The notes: generated by a model not told the origin, from the sequence alone. Shown: positions 6,670 through 14,128, counted from the stretch's first letter. The stretch is DNA of 17,874 bases from UBA6115 sp964534515 (GCA_964534515.1 CAZHPW010000045.1:1-17874); one strand, 5' to 3'. A program made the numbers and translations.

Positions 6670-7388
6670 CGTTCTTCCCTCCTTCCAAGGGGGCAGTGGC
6701 CCGCGATTTCGCCGGCCAAAAGGCCGGGCAGGACCTGGTCCTTGGGGCCCTGGTCACGCAGCTGGCCGCCAGAGATGACGATGATTTCATCCGCAATGTC
6801 AAGCAGCCGCTGCTGGTGGGAGATGACCATCATGGTCTTGTGTTCTTCTTTCAAGGTCTTAAACACGTCCACCAGGCCGTTGAAGCTCCACATGTCAATG
6901 CCGGCTTCCGGCTCATCAAAGATGGACACGTCGGTGCCCCGCGCCAGGACGGAGGCGATTTCAACGCGCTTGATTTCACCGCCTGACAGGCTGGCGTCCA
7001 CATCCCGGTCAATGTAGTCCAGGGTGCACAGGCCCACCTTGCCGGTGAGGTCGCAGATTTCGTCAAAGCTTAAGGTGTAGCCGGCCGCGGTGTCCAACAG
7101 GCCCTTGACCGTCATGCCCTTAAAGCGCACGGGCGTCTGGAAGCTGTAGCTGATGCCCAGGCGAGCGCGCTCGGTAATATCCAGGTCGGTGATGTCCTGG
7201 CCTTCAAAGTAAATGTTGCCTGAGGTGGGCTTGATAAGCCCGCCCAAGAGCTTGGCCACGGTGGTCTTGCCGCCGCCGTTGGGCCCGGTGACCACGCTGA
7301 GCTTGCCCTTGGGGATGACCAGGGACAAATCGTTGATAATGGTATCGCCTTCCGGCAAGACCCAACTGACATGACTTAGCTCTAACAA
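6666..7388 (-). CDS. sufC: Fe-S cluster assembly ATPase SufC (SmsC-type)
   Basis: With a TTG start at 7388 the protein has 240 residues, the usual size for SufC. GGAGGAG at 7394-7400 sits 5 bases upstream and the first residues become MLELSHVSW. Walker A is GPNGGGKTT (35-43), the ABC signature is SLSGGEIKR (133-141), Walker B is VSIFDEP (154-160) with glutamate 159, and the H-loop histidine is 191. SufC is a soluble ABC ATPase that drives SufB conformational change during cluster assembly and does not transport anything. The frame stays open to an ATG at 7505, but that extension would run through the ribosome site, the palindrome and the promoter, so I reject it. Stop and sufB start overlap by 4 bases. 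Confidence 0.88.
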   Translation of the reverse strand: MLELSHVSWVLPEGDTIINDLSLVIPKGKLSVVTGPNGGGKTTVAKLLGGLIKPTSGNIYFEGQDITDLDITERARLGISYSFQTPVRFKGMTVKGLLDTAAGYTLSFDEICDLTGKVGLCTLDYIDRDVDASLSGGEIKRVEIASVLARGTDVSIFDEPEAGIDMWSFNGLVDVFKTLKEEHKTMMVISHQQRLLDIADEIIVISGGQLRDQGPKDQVLPGLLAGEIAGHCPLGRREER

Positions 7389-7405
7389 GTGTACTCCTCC
7401 AAAAA

Positions 7406-7420
7406 TTGCCCGATGGGCAA
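7406..7420 (-). promoter_or_regulatory. Palindrome in the sufC leader
   Basis: TTGCCCGATGGGCAA is a 6-bp perfect inverted repeat around 3 bases. It lies between the predicted transcription start (about 7428) and the ribosome site at 7394-7400. It could be a repressor operator or a 5' hairpin. Confidence 0.4.
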
Positions 7421-7434
7421 AATAGTCCGATGGG

Positions 7435-7468
7435 ATTATACCCGCCCCCATTCGATTAATTGGCGAAT
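7435..7468 (-). promoter_or_regulatory. sufC promoter with an inverted repeat over the -35 region
   Basis: A perfect TATAAT lies at 7435-7440 on the minus strand. No good -35 box stands 16-18 bp upstream (CCAATT at 17 bp). Instead the inverted repeat ATTCG-N9-CGAAT (7450-7468) covers that position. A strong -10 with a poor -35 under a palindrome suggests control by a DNA-binding protein, but no regulator is identified. Confidence 0.5.
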
Positions 7469-7514
7469 TTTCGTTTGAAAAACACAAGGCGGCCATTGGG
7501 AACACAAGCGCTCG

Positions 7515-7542
7515 TTGACAAAGCGGGCATTGGGGTTAAAAT
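7515..7542 (+). promoter_or_regulatory. Promoter of the EamA transporter gene
   Basis: Perfect TTGACA (7515-7520), a 16-bp spacer and TAAAAT (7537-7542, 5/6). Transcription should start near 7549, which rules out an upstream GTG start at 7543 and supports the ATG at 7573. Confidence 0.7.
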
Positions 7543-7572
7543 GTGCTTTATGATTGTTGGGGAGGGCAGGGA

Positions 7573-8523
7573 ATGAAGCAGTTAAAGGGAACGGGCAGCC
7601 TGATGCTGCTCTTGGCGGCAGTCATCTGGGGCAGCGCCTTTGTGGCGCAGTCCATGGGCATGGACCACATCGGCCCCTTCACCTTCCAGGGCGTGCGCTC
7701 CTTGATGGGAGCGGCAGCGCTGCTGCCCGTCATCCTGCTCTTTGAAAGACAGAAAAAAAGCAAGCGCATCAAAGACAAGGAAGCGCACTACAAGACGCGC
7801 GACCTGCTCATCGGCGGCACGCTGTGCGGGCTGGTGCTCTTTGTGGCCATCAACCTGCAGCAGTTTGGCCTGTTGTACACAACGCCCGGCAAAGCCGGCT
7901 TTTTAACCGCGATGTACATCTTGATTGTGCCCATCTACGGCCTCTTCCTGGGGCACAGACCGCCCATGAGCCTGTGGGTCAGCGTGCTGATAGCGGCGAT
8001 GGGGTTGTATCTCTTGAGCGTGACGGAGCAGTTCACCATTTCAACAGGCGACCTCCTCCTCATCCTGTGTGCCTTTGCCTTTGCCGGGCAAATCCTGCTG
8101 ATTGACCATTTTATTGAAAAAGCCAACGGCATCAAGCTATGCGCGATGCAGTTCTTGGTCTGTGGGGTTCTGTCAGCAATCGCCATGTTCATTTTTGAAA
8201 AACCCAGTTTTTCCGCCATCATGGACGCCATCGGACCGCTTTTGTACGCGGGCGTCCTATCCTCCGGCGTCGCCTATACCCTGCAGATTCTGGCGCAGAA
8301 GACCACGCCCCCGGCCCTGGCCTCCCTGCTCATGAGCCTGGAGGCTGTTTTTGCCGTTCTGGCCGGCATCCTGGTCTTGGGCCAGATACCCACACCCCGG
8401 GAATTGTTGGGCAGCGCCTTGATGTTCACCGCCATTGTGTTTGCCCAGCGCGCGGAGCCTGTGAAGCACGTCCCAAGCACGGAAGAAATGGCAGAGGAGA
8501 GCGATCCATCTATCGAAAAATAA
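7573..8523 (+). CDS. DMT superfamily (EamA) transporter
   Basis: This 316-residue integral membrane protein has about ten hydrophobic segments in two halves of five, the EamA/DMT layout. WGSAFVAQ near residue 20, just after the first helix, is typical of the family, as is the second-half segment SGVAYTLQILAQKTTPP with the conserved SLEAVFAVLAGILVLGQ near the end. The C-terminus is a short charged cytoplasmic tail. Family members export or import small metabolites or amino acids; the substrate here is unknown. The ATG has GGAGG 7 bases upstream and a strong promoter just before it. The gene is divergent from sufC with its own promoter. I see no terminator before the next promoter at 8576. Confidence 0.85.
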   Translation: MKQLKGTGSLMLLLAAVIWGSAFVAQSMGMDHIGPFTFQGVRSLMGAAALLPVILLFERQKKSKRIKDKEAHYKTRDLLIGGTLCGLVLFVAINLQQFGLLYTTPGKAGFLTAMYILIVPIYGLFLGHRPPMSLWVSVLIAAMGLYLLSVTEQFTISTGDLLLILCAFAFAGQILLIDHFIEKANGIKLCAMQFLVCGVLSAIAMFIFEKPSFSAIMDAIGPLLYAGVLSSGVAYTLQILAQKTTPPALASLLMSLEAVFAVLAGILVLGQIPTPRELLGSALMFTAIVFAQRAEPVKHVPSTEEMAEESDPSIEK

Positions 8524-8575
8524 ATGTAAAATCCACAAAAAATGCATGTAATGTCAAAGCCCCGCCCCCAGCTTG

Positions 8576-8584
8576 TGCTATACT
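8576..8584 (+). promoter_or_regulatory. Extended -10 promoter element before the ABC exporter operon
   Basis: TG-N-TATACT at 8576-8584 is an extended -10 element. No convincing -35 is seen 17 bp upstream. It lies about 30 bp before the start codon of the ATPase gene. Confidence 0.45.
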
Positions 8585-8614
8585 TGACCCGGCAAATGCC
8601 ACTAAGGAGACTGT

Positions 8615-9523
8615 ATGAAATTAGAAGTGCAAAACATCAGGAAGAGCTTTGGCGAGAAGGAGATTTTACACGGTGTATCCTTCTCTGTCGTGTCCGGGCG
8701 AGCCATGGGCTTCCTGGGACGCAACGGCGCCGGCAAGTCCACCACCATCCGCTGCTTGATGGACGTCTTCCGCCAGGACAGCGGCCAGTTCCTGCTGGAC
8801 GGCCAGGTGTTTGAGCCGCGCAAAATGCGCATCGGCTACCTGCCCGAGGAACGCGGCATGTACCAGAAGAACACGGTGATGAGCCAGCTGGTCTATTTCG
8901 CGATGCTCAGAGGTGCCACCAAGGCTGACGCCGCCAAGAGCGCTTCCTACTGGGTGGACCGTTTTAACCTGGGTGACTACAAGAACAAAAAACTGGAAAC
9001 CCTGTCCAAGGGCAACCAGCAGAAGATTCAGATTGCCCAGGCCTTTTTAAACGAGCCGGACATCCTGATTCTGGACGAGCCCTTCTCCGGCCTGGACCCT
9101 TTCAACTCCCAGGTATTCAAGGACATCATCGCCGAGTTTGTGAAGCAGGGCAAGCTGGTCATCTTCTCCTCCCACCAGATGGGCTATGTGGAGGAGGTCT
9201 GTGATGACGTCACCTTGATTCATGACGGCAACATCGTCTTGACCGGTGACCTGGACGAAATCAAGCGCGCCGAGGGCAAAGACAAGCTGTTCCTGGCTAT
9301 GGTGGAAGGCGAGGAAAACAACCTTTCACAGGAATTAGAGGCAGCCTTCCCCGGCCTGAGTGTCACCCTTGCGAAGGAAGGTTTGGTGCTGGATACCAGA
9401 GGGCAGGACCTGCAGGGCAGTCTGCTCAACTGGCTGGCAGATAAAAACCAGCCCATCCGACAATTCGGCGCGTATGAACCCAGCCTGACTGACATTTTCA
9501 TTGAAAAGGTGGGTGAAAAATAA
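8615..9523 (+). CDS. ABC exporter ATP-binding subunit (NatA-like)
   Basis: This 302-residue ABC ATPase has Walker A GRNGAGKST (35-43), Q-loop region YLPEERGMY (75-83), signature LSKGNQQK (130-137), Walker B ILILDEPFSGLDP (150-162) and H-loop His187. The Q-loop sequence and a C-terminal domain of about 80 residues are typical of the NatA/YhaQ group that pairs with ABC-2 permeases for efflux. AAGGAG lies 5 bases before the ATG. The stop overlaps the start of the permease gene by one base, so the two subunits are translationally coupled. The substrate is not indicated; NatAB exports Na+ and relatives export drugs or peptides. Confidence 0.85.
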   Translation: MKLEVQNIRKSFGEKEILHGVSFSVVSGRAMGFLGRNGAGKSTTIRCLMDVFRQDSGQFLLDGQVFEPRKMRIGYLPEERGMYQKNTVMSQLVYFAMLRGATKADAAKSASYWVDRFNLGDYKNKKLETLSKGNQQKIQIAQAFLNEPDILILDEPFSGLDPFNSQVFKDIIAEFVKQGKLVIFSSHQMGYVEEVCDDVTLIHDGNIVLTGDLDEIKRAEGKDKLFLAMVEGEENNLSQELEAAFPGLSVTLAKEGLVLDTRGQDLQGSLLNWLADKNQPIRQFGAYEPSLTDIFIEKVGEK

Positions 9524-10752
9524 TGAGAGACTTCAAAACAATCTTCGCCTATGAATTTAAAAACCAGATGACCAAGCGCTCGGCCATTGTGACCACGGTG
9601 GTAATTATGCTCATTGTGCTTTTGGTCACCAGCATTCCGCGGCTGATGGACCTGTTCTCCTCCCCCGGCCAGGAGAATACTAACCTGCCTCAGAGCGCCA
9701 TTGAAGACGCGGGCTATGTGCAGTCTGAAGGCGCGACCCAAACGGTTTTGGAACAGATTCTGGGCACGGACGCGGCCAAGTACCCTGACCGCGCCGCCCT
9801 TGAAAAAGCGCTGCTGGACAAGGAAGTGAGCGTGGGTTTCATTGTCAACCCCGACCTGTCCTATGAAGCGCTCTACCAGGACAAGCCGGTTGAGGACAAC
9901 CGCGACGCTGTGATGGGCGAAATTCTGACCAACATGAAGCGCGAGCAGCTGATGGCAGAAAAGGGCCTGACCGAGCAGGACTACCAGGCCATCCAGCAGA
10001 CCGCGGCCCAAGGCACCACCACCATCCTGGGCCAGAACAGCATGAGCAACTACATGATGGCCTTCATTCTCATGCTGTTGGTGTACATGATTGTGCTGAT
10101 TTACGGCTCCAGCGTGTCCTCCATCATCGCAAGGGAAAAAGACAGCCGCACAATGGAAATCCTGATTACCTCCACCCGCCCCACCCAGCTGATCATCGGC
10201 AAGGTCATGGCGGCGGGCCTGGCGGCGGTCATCCAGTTTGGCTTCATCATCCTGGCAGGCTATGTGGGCTTCCAACTGAACAAGAGCGCTTATCCCGAAG
10301 TATTGCTGATGATGGTATCAGGCGCTGTAACCATGCCCTACCTCCTTACCTACCTCTTCTTCTCCATCACTGGCTTCATCCTCTACCTCTTCCTGTACGC
10401 GGCGCTAGGCTCCACGGTGTCCAAGATGGAAGACCTGGCCAGCGCGACTGCCCTGGTGCAGTTCCTCTTTATCGCGGGCTACATCCTGGCCACCTTTGCC
10501 GCCAGCATGCCCAACAGCGGCATTGTGGTCGCTGGCAGCATCCTGCCCTTTACCTCAGTCATGGTGATGCCCCTGCGCATGGCCATGTCTACCGTGCCCA
10601 TGGCGCAGCTTGTCATCGCGGGTGTCTTGATGCTCATTTACGTGGTGATTTTTGCCTTCCTGAGCATCAAGATTTACCGCTGGGGCAGCTTAAACTACGG
10701 CAACAAGACCAAACTGGGCCGCATTGTGAAGGAAGCGCTGAGGCACAAGTAA
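9523..10752 (+). CDS. ABC-2 type permease (NatB-like)
   Basis: This 409-residue membrane protein has one N-terminal helix (about 21-38), then an extracytoplasmic domain of about 130 residues, then five or six helices from residue 176 to 385. The motif EKDSRTMEILITSTRPTQLI (205-224) between helices is characteristic of the NatB/YhaP ABC-2 permeases and contacts the ATPase. It shares the operon with the NatA-like ATPase (1-base overlap) and with a GNAT acetyltransferase immediately downstream. It should form the membrane channel of an exporter. The large outer domain is normal for the group. Confidence 0.85.
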   Translation: MRDFKTIFAYEFKNQMTKRSAIVTTVVIMLIVLLVTSIPRLMDLFSSPGQENTNLPQSAIEDAGYVQSEGATQTVLEQILGTDAAKYPDRAALEKALLDKEVSVGFIVNPDLSYEALYQDKPVEDNRDAVMGEILTNMKREQLMAEKGLTEQDYQAIQQTAAQGTTTILGQNSMSNYMMAFILMLLVYMIVLIYGSSVSSIIAREKDSRTMEILITSTRPTQLIIGKVMAAGLAAVIQFGFIILAGYVGFQLNKSAYPEVLLMMVSGAVTMPYLLTYLFFSITGFILYLFLYAALGSTVSKMEDLASATALVQFLFIAGYILATFAASMPNSGIVVAGSILPFTSVMVMPLRMAMSTVPMAQLVIAGVLMLIYVVIFAFLSIKIYRWGSLNYGNKTKLGRIVKEALRHK

Positions 10753-11394
10753 GTGACAGAGCATACACAAAATACCATACCTAACCTCATCATCCGCGGA
10801 GAAACCCCCGCGGATTTCCAGGTATGTGAAGAAGTGGTCAGGGAGGCTTTTTACAACCGCTACGCCCCCGGCTGCAGCGAGCACCTGGTGCTCCACCAGG
10901 CGCGCAAAGCGCCGGACTTTGAGCCCTGGCACAGCCTGGTGGCGGAATATGAGGGCAACATCATCGGCCAGGTGCTTCTGGTGCCCGCTCTCATTGAAGG
11001 TGAAGAGCAGGAGTATAAGACCTTCACCATTGGCCCTGTCTGCACGCTGCCGGCCTGCTACCACCGCGGCATCGGCTCCGCCTTGATGCGGGCTATGATA
11101 CAAACCGCTAAGGAGCACGGCGCGCAATCCATCTTCCTCATGGGTGACCCAAAATACTACCACCGCTTCGGCTTTGTGTCCGCGTCCAAGTACGGCATTC
11201 ACCTGCCGGGGATGGACAAAAGCGAAGAAGCCGCCTTCTTCATGGCGCTGCCGCTGAGAGAAGGCGCCCTTGAAGGCGTGTCCGGCATCTTTATGGAGAG
11301 CGACGTCTACAAAACGGATGAGGAAACGTTAAAGGAATATGACAAGCGTTTTCCTAAGCGCAAGGCGATGAAGCTGCCGGGGCAGCTGCAATAA
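10753..11394 (+). CDS. GNAT-family N-acetyltransferase (YhbS-like)
   Basis: This 213-residue protein has the acetyl-CoA pyrophosphate loop in HRGIGSAL (104-111, the R/Q-x-x-G-x-G/A element), preceded by IGPVCTLP (93-100) and followed by LMGDPKYYHRFGF (129-141). The last block (GDPxYYxRFGF) is the hallmark of the YhbS/COG3153 branch. The function is acetyl transfer from acetyl-CoA to an unknown amine. The start is GTG directly after the permease stop with no gap and only a weak ribosome site, so translation probably depends on coupling. After about residue 150 the chain extends into a tail not needed for the fold. Presence in an exporter operon could suggest a resistance role, but that is inference. 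Confidence 0.8.
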   Translation: MTEHTQNTIPNLIIRGETPADFQVCEEVVREAFYNRYAPGCSEHLVLHQARKAPDFEPWHSLVAEYEGNIIGQVLLVPALIEGEEQEYKTFTIGPVCTLPACYHRGIGSALMRAMIQTAKEHGAQSIFLMGDPKYYHRFGFVSASKYGIHLPGMDKSEEAAFFMALPLREGALEGVSGIFMESDVYKTDEETLKEYDKRFPKRKAMKLPGQLQ

Positions 11395-11411
11395 ACAAAG
11401 AAAACATATAG

Positions 11412-11446
11412 AAAAGCGCCAGGGATAATCCCGGGCGCTTTTGTGT
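11412..11446. terminator. Bidirectional terminator between convergent operons
   Basis: AAAAGCGCC (11412-11420) pairs with GGCGCTTTT (11434-11442), and GGGA/TCCC inside the loop can extend the structure. T runs follow on both strands. It ends the exporter-GNAT operon on the plus strand and the amino acid importer operon on the minus strand. Confidence 0.8.
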
Positions 11447-11460
11447 ACTATCAGACTGCT

Positions 11461-12192
11461 CTACCCCCGCATGGTGCGCGCCAGGAAGGCCTGGGTGCGG
11501 GGGTTCTTGGGCGCGGTGAACAGGGTTTTGGGGTCGGCGTCCTCAACGATTTTGCCCACGTCCATGAAGACTACGCGGTCCGCCGCGTCCCGGGCGAAAG
11601 CCATCTCATGTGTGACGATGAGCATGGTCAGGCCGCTTTCCTTGAGCGTTTTGATGACGGAAAGCACCTCGTCCACCATCTCAGGGTCAAGCGCGCTGGT
11701 GGGCTCGTCAAAGAGCAGGATTTCGGGGTCCATGCAAAGCGCCCTCGCGATGGCGACGCGCTGCTTCTGGCCGCCCGACAGTTGGGACGGCCTGGCGTCC
11801 CGATAAGGCAGCATGCCCACCTTTTCCAGGTAAAACATCGCCTTCCTGGTGCTCTCGTCCACCGAGCGCTTTAATACCCTGGTCTGGCCGATGACACAGT
11901 TTTGCAGGGCGGAAAGGTTGTTGAACAGGTTGAACTGCTGAAAGACCATGCCGATTTTGGCGTGGAGCAGGCTTTGGGGCAGGGACAAAATGTCCTTGTC
12001 GTGGAAGAGGATTTCACCCTCATCCGGCATCTCCAGCAGGTTGATACAACGCAGGAAGGTGGACTTGCCGGAACCGGAAGGCCCGATGACACAGACCGCC
12101 TGACCCTGCTCCACCTGCATGTCAATGCCCCAGAGCACCTGGTTCTCCCCGAAGCGCTTGACCAGATTGTTGACTTTTAAAATCGGTTTCAT
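11461..12192 (-). CDS. Amino acid ABC importer ATP-binding subunit (GlnQ/HisP-like), probable lysine uptake
   Basis: This 243-residue ABC ATPase of the polar amino acid transporter group has Walker A GPSGSGKST (37-45), FQQFNLF (84-90) at the Q-loop, signature LSGGQKQR (138-145), Walker B ILLFDEPTSALDP (158-170) and H-loop His195. GGAGG is 7 bases before the ATG, which overlaps the permease stop by 4 bases (ATGA). It is the last gene of a three-gene importer operon (binding protein, permease, ATPase). The lysine riboswitch at the head of the operon suggests lysine as the transported substrate. Confidence 0.9.
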   Translation of the reverse strand: MKPILKVNNLVKRFGENQVLWGIDMQVEQGQAVCVIGPSGSGKSTFLRCINLLEMPDEGEILFHDKDILSLPQSLLHAKIGMVFQQFNLFNNLSALQNCVIGQTRVLKRSVDESTRKAMFYLEKVGMLPYRDARPSQLSGGQKQRVAIARALCMDPEILLFDEPTSALDPEMVDEVLSVIKTLKESGLTMLIVTHEMAFARDAADRVVFMDVGKIVEDADPKTLFTAPKNPRTQAFLARTMRG

Positions 12193-12968
12193 CCGTTTTC
12201 CTCCGTCTTAAAGGCGATCTCCGCCTTGGGGTCGGTCTGGGAGCCGTAAACCGTGTACGAGGAGGAGCCGGACAGTTTTTTCTCAAGCAGGCGCAGAAGC
12301 CTTGTGAAAGTAAAGGTCAGGATGAAGTAGATGACAGCGGTAATGAAGAAAACCTCAAAGTAGCGGTAATAGGTGCCCGCGGCCGACTTGGACTGGAAGA
12401 AGACTTCGGTGACGGAAATGACGTTCAAGACGCTGGAGTCCTTGATATTGACCACAAACTCATTGGCGACCGAGGGCAGGATGTTGCGGATGGCCTGGGG
12501 CAGGATGACGCCGGTCATCATCTGCCAGTGGGTCATGCCCACGGCGACGGCGGCCTCGGTCTGCCCTTTGTCGATGCTCAGGATGCCGCCGCGGACGATT
12601 TCCGCCATGTAGGCGCCGGTGTTGACCGACACAACCACAAAGGCCGCCGCCATGGCGGGGATGTTGAGGTTCAAGTACTGGGAAGCGCCATAGTAAACCA
12701 CCATGGCCTGCACAATCATGGGCGTGCCGCGGAAAATCTCAATATAAGCGGTTAAAAAGCCCTTGAGCGCCTTTAGGCCCCAGCGCTTGAGCCGGCCCGC
12801 CCCCCGCCTTAGGGTGATGGTGCGCGCGATGGCGACCAAAAGACCGATGGCAAAGCCCACCGCCGTGCCGACCAGGGCGATGAGCAGGGTGTTAAGCGCG
12901 CCGGATAAAAACAGCGGCCAGTATTTCTCCGTCAAAAAGATGACCCAGCCAAAAAAACTTGTAGGCAA
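12189..12968 (-). CDS. Amino acid ABC importer permease (HisM/GlnP family), probable lysine uptake
   Basis: I place the start at a TTG (12966-12968) with AGGAG 5 bases upstream, giving 259 residues beginning MPTSFFGWVIF. The frame stays open to an ATG at 13028, but that extension would translate two hairpins, so it is unlikely. The protein has about five membrane segments, the TLLIALVGTAVGFAIG entry helix of this family, RGTPMIVQ at 80-87, and the EAA loop GQTEAAVAVGMTHWQMM (135-151) that docks on the ATPase. The C-terminal 30 residues are polar. It overlaps the ATPase gene and follows the binding-protein gene. It should form the homodimeric channel. Confidence 0.85.
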   Translation of the reverse strand: MPTSFFGWVIFLTEKYWPLFLSGALNTLLIALVGTAVGFAIGLLVAIARTITLRRGAGRLKRWGLKALKGFLTAYIEIFRGTPMIVQAMVVYYGASQYLNLNIPAMAAAFVVVSVNTGAYMAEIVRGGILSIDKGQTEAAVAVGMTHWQMMTGVILPQAIRNILPSVANEFVVNIKDSSVLNVISVTEVFFQSKSAAGTYYRYFEVFFITAVIYFILTFTFTRLLRLLEKKLSGSSSYTVYGSQTDPKAEIAFKTEENG

Positions 12969-12982
12969 ATTGACTCCTGCCC

Positions 12983-13036
12983 GGGAGGCAGCCCTCCCAA
13001 AAATGAATGATTGTCCCGGGGCAAACACCCCGGGAC
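12983..13036 (-). promoter_or_regulatory. Two hairpins between the binding-protein and permease genes
   Basis: A 9-bp GC stem with a 6-base loop (13013-13021 with 13028-13036) begins 8 bases after the binding-protein stop and is followed by a T-rich stretch (AATCATTCATTTTT). A second hairpin, GGGAGG-N4-CCTCCC (12983-12998), sits just before the permease ribosome site. Such structures commonly make the binding protein more abundant than the membrane subunits by partial termination or mRNA protection. Confidence 0.65.
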
Positions 13037-13043
13037 GATGGGC

Positions 13044-13841
13044 TTACTCGCTCAGCGGCTGGCGCGCCATGGCCTCTTCCATGAGGGCGAGGCGCTGCTC
13101 TTCCGTGATTTCGGCAAGCGCGGCATTGATTTTTTCAAGCAGCGGGCTGCCCTTTTGCAGGCCCACGGCAATGGTGGTGTCGCTAGCCAGGGTTTCAAAG
13201 CCCAGGCCGTCCTCAAAGGCGACAAAGCCGAACTCGGGGTTGGAGATGATGGCGGACTGGGCGCCGGGGCGCTCGGACACATAGCCGTCAATCCGGTCAG
13301 AAGCCAGGGCGACGATCATGGCGGTGAAGGTCTCAAGCGCCGTCTGCTTATTGACGCCCGGAATCTGGTCAATCACGCTGTAATGAAAGGTGTTGAGCTG
13401 GCCGGTAATCCTGGCGCCCTCAAAGTCCTTCAGGCTGGTCGCCTGGGCGTAGGGGCCGTCCTTCTTGACCACGATGACCAGGTCAGACTCGTAGTAGGGA
13501 TCGGAGAAATCAATGGTCAGCATCCTTTCTTCCGTCGGGCTCATGCCGGCGATGATGGCGTCAATCTTATTGCTGACTAGGCCAACCGGCAGGCCATCCC
13601 ACTCGGTCTTGACGATTTCCAACTCCATGCCCAGTTTCTGCGCGATGAGGCGGGCAATCTGCACGTCATAGCCGTCGGCGTAGCCGCCTTCCTTGATGGG
13701 CACGGCGTACTCGGAAGGCTCCGTCTGCGTCCAGTTAAAAGGCGCGTAATTGCACTCCATGCCCACGCGCAGGGTTTCAGCGGCAGCCGAAAAGCCAAAG
13801 ACCATCATCAGTACCAGCACCAGGGAAAACAATCTCTTCAT
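13044..13841 (-). CDS. Amino acid ABC transporter substrate-binding protein, probable lysine binding
   Basis: This 265-residue member of the SBP_bac_3 family has a signal peptide (MKRLF, then a hydrophobic core to about residue 18, likely cut after AAA near residue 21). The mature part opens with LRVGMECNYAPFNW, the usual first strand and loop of the family, and continues with GYDVQIARLIAQKLG, IIAGMSPTEERMLTIDFSDPYY and the C-terminal lobe. GGAGG lies 7 bases before the ATG. There is no lipobox cysteine at the cleavage site, although binding proteins of monoderm Firmicutes are normally lipoproteins. It is the first gene behind the lysine riboswitch. Ligand assignment is by regulation, not by pocket residues. 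Confidence 0.88.
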   Translation of the reverse strand: MKRLFSLVLVLMMVFGFSAAAETLRVGMECNYAPFNWTQTEPSEYAVPIKEGGYADGYDVQIARLIAQKLGMELEIVKTEWDGLPVGLVSNKIDAIIAGMSPTEERMLTIDFSDPYYESDLVIVVKKDGPYAQATSLKDFEGARITGQLNTFHYSVIDQIPGVNKQTALETFTAMIVALASDRIDGYVSERPGAQSAIISNPEFGFVAFEDGLGFETLASDTTIAVGLQKGSPLLEKINAALAEITEEQRLALMEEAMARQPLSE

Positions 13842-13856
13842 GGGAAATCCTCCGTC

Positions 13857-13899
13857 AAATAAAATCAGGCAGCCCGAGCGCCAAGCCCTTGCTGCCTGA
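13857..13899 (-). terminator. Riboswitch-controlled terminator (expression platform)
   Basis: On the minus strand TCAGGCAGC (13891-13899) pairs with GCTGCCTGA (13865-13873) around a 17-base loop and runs into TTTTATTT. It lies just 3' of the lysine aptamer and 16 bases before the binding-protein start, next to its ribosome site, as expected of a transcriptional off switch. Confidence 0.75.
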
Positions 13900-13910
13900 A
13901 TAGGCATCAG

Positions 13911-14080
13911 ACCTGATAGCGCTCCACAGCGTTTGCTGTGACAGTTACCGGCATCTTGTCCCGGCACCCAACAAAACAAGTCCTGTCCCTGCTTTGTTTC
14001 GGTGAGAAGCCCTTTCACCGGGGTTCGTGGCCGTCAGGCGGCTCCACCCGGGTACTTTTGCTCCCCACACCTCTATCCAA
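13911..14080 (-). promoter_or_regulatory. Lysine riboswitch (L-box) aptamer
   Basis: The minus strand shows the L-box consensus elements in order: GATAGAGGTG at the 5' edge, AAGTACCC, GGTGAAAGG, CTCACCGAAAC, TTGTTGGG, AACTGTCAC and CTGTGGAGCGCTATC at the 3' edge. GATAG (14073-14077) and CTATC (13915-13919) close helix P1. The order and spacing resemble the B. subtilis lysC leader. Lysine binding should favour the downstream terminator and shut off the ABC importer. The 415-base gap 13842-14256 contains this aptamer, its terminator and its promoter; the remaining 14129-14256 shows only the ribosome site of the next gene. Confidence 0.92.
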
Positions 14081-14100
14081 TGAGATATGAAGTTAGATGG

Positions 14101-14128
14101 AGAATAACAGACCCGCAAAAATTGTCAA
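14101..14128 (-). promoter_or_regulatory. Promoter of the riboswitch-importer operon
   Basis: On the minus strand a perfect TTGACA (14123-14128), a 16-bp spacer and TATTCT (14101-14106, 4/6). Transcription would start near 14094, just before the aptamer. Confidence 0.65.

Noticed and set aside
7389..7505. ATG start of sufC at 7505
   Set aside because: The extension would include the promoter, the palindromes and the ribosome site, and has no similarity to the SufC N-terminus.
8524..8560. Terminator after the EamA transporter gene
   Set aside because: The A-rich stretch has no stable inverted repeat, so some read-through into the ABC exporter operon is possible.
12969..13028. ATG start of the permease at 13028
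   Set aside because: Translation would pass through two strong hairpins and a ribosome site; the TTG at 12968 gives the normal family length.
13911..14080. T-box leader before the amino acid importer
   Set aside because: The conserved T-box sequence that pairs with tRNA is absent, while the L-box elements are all present in order.
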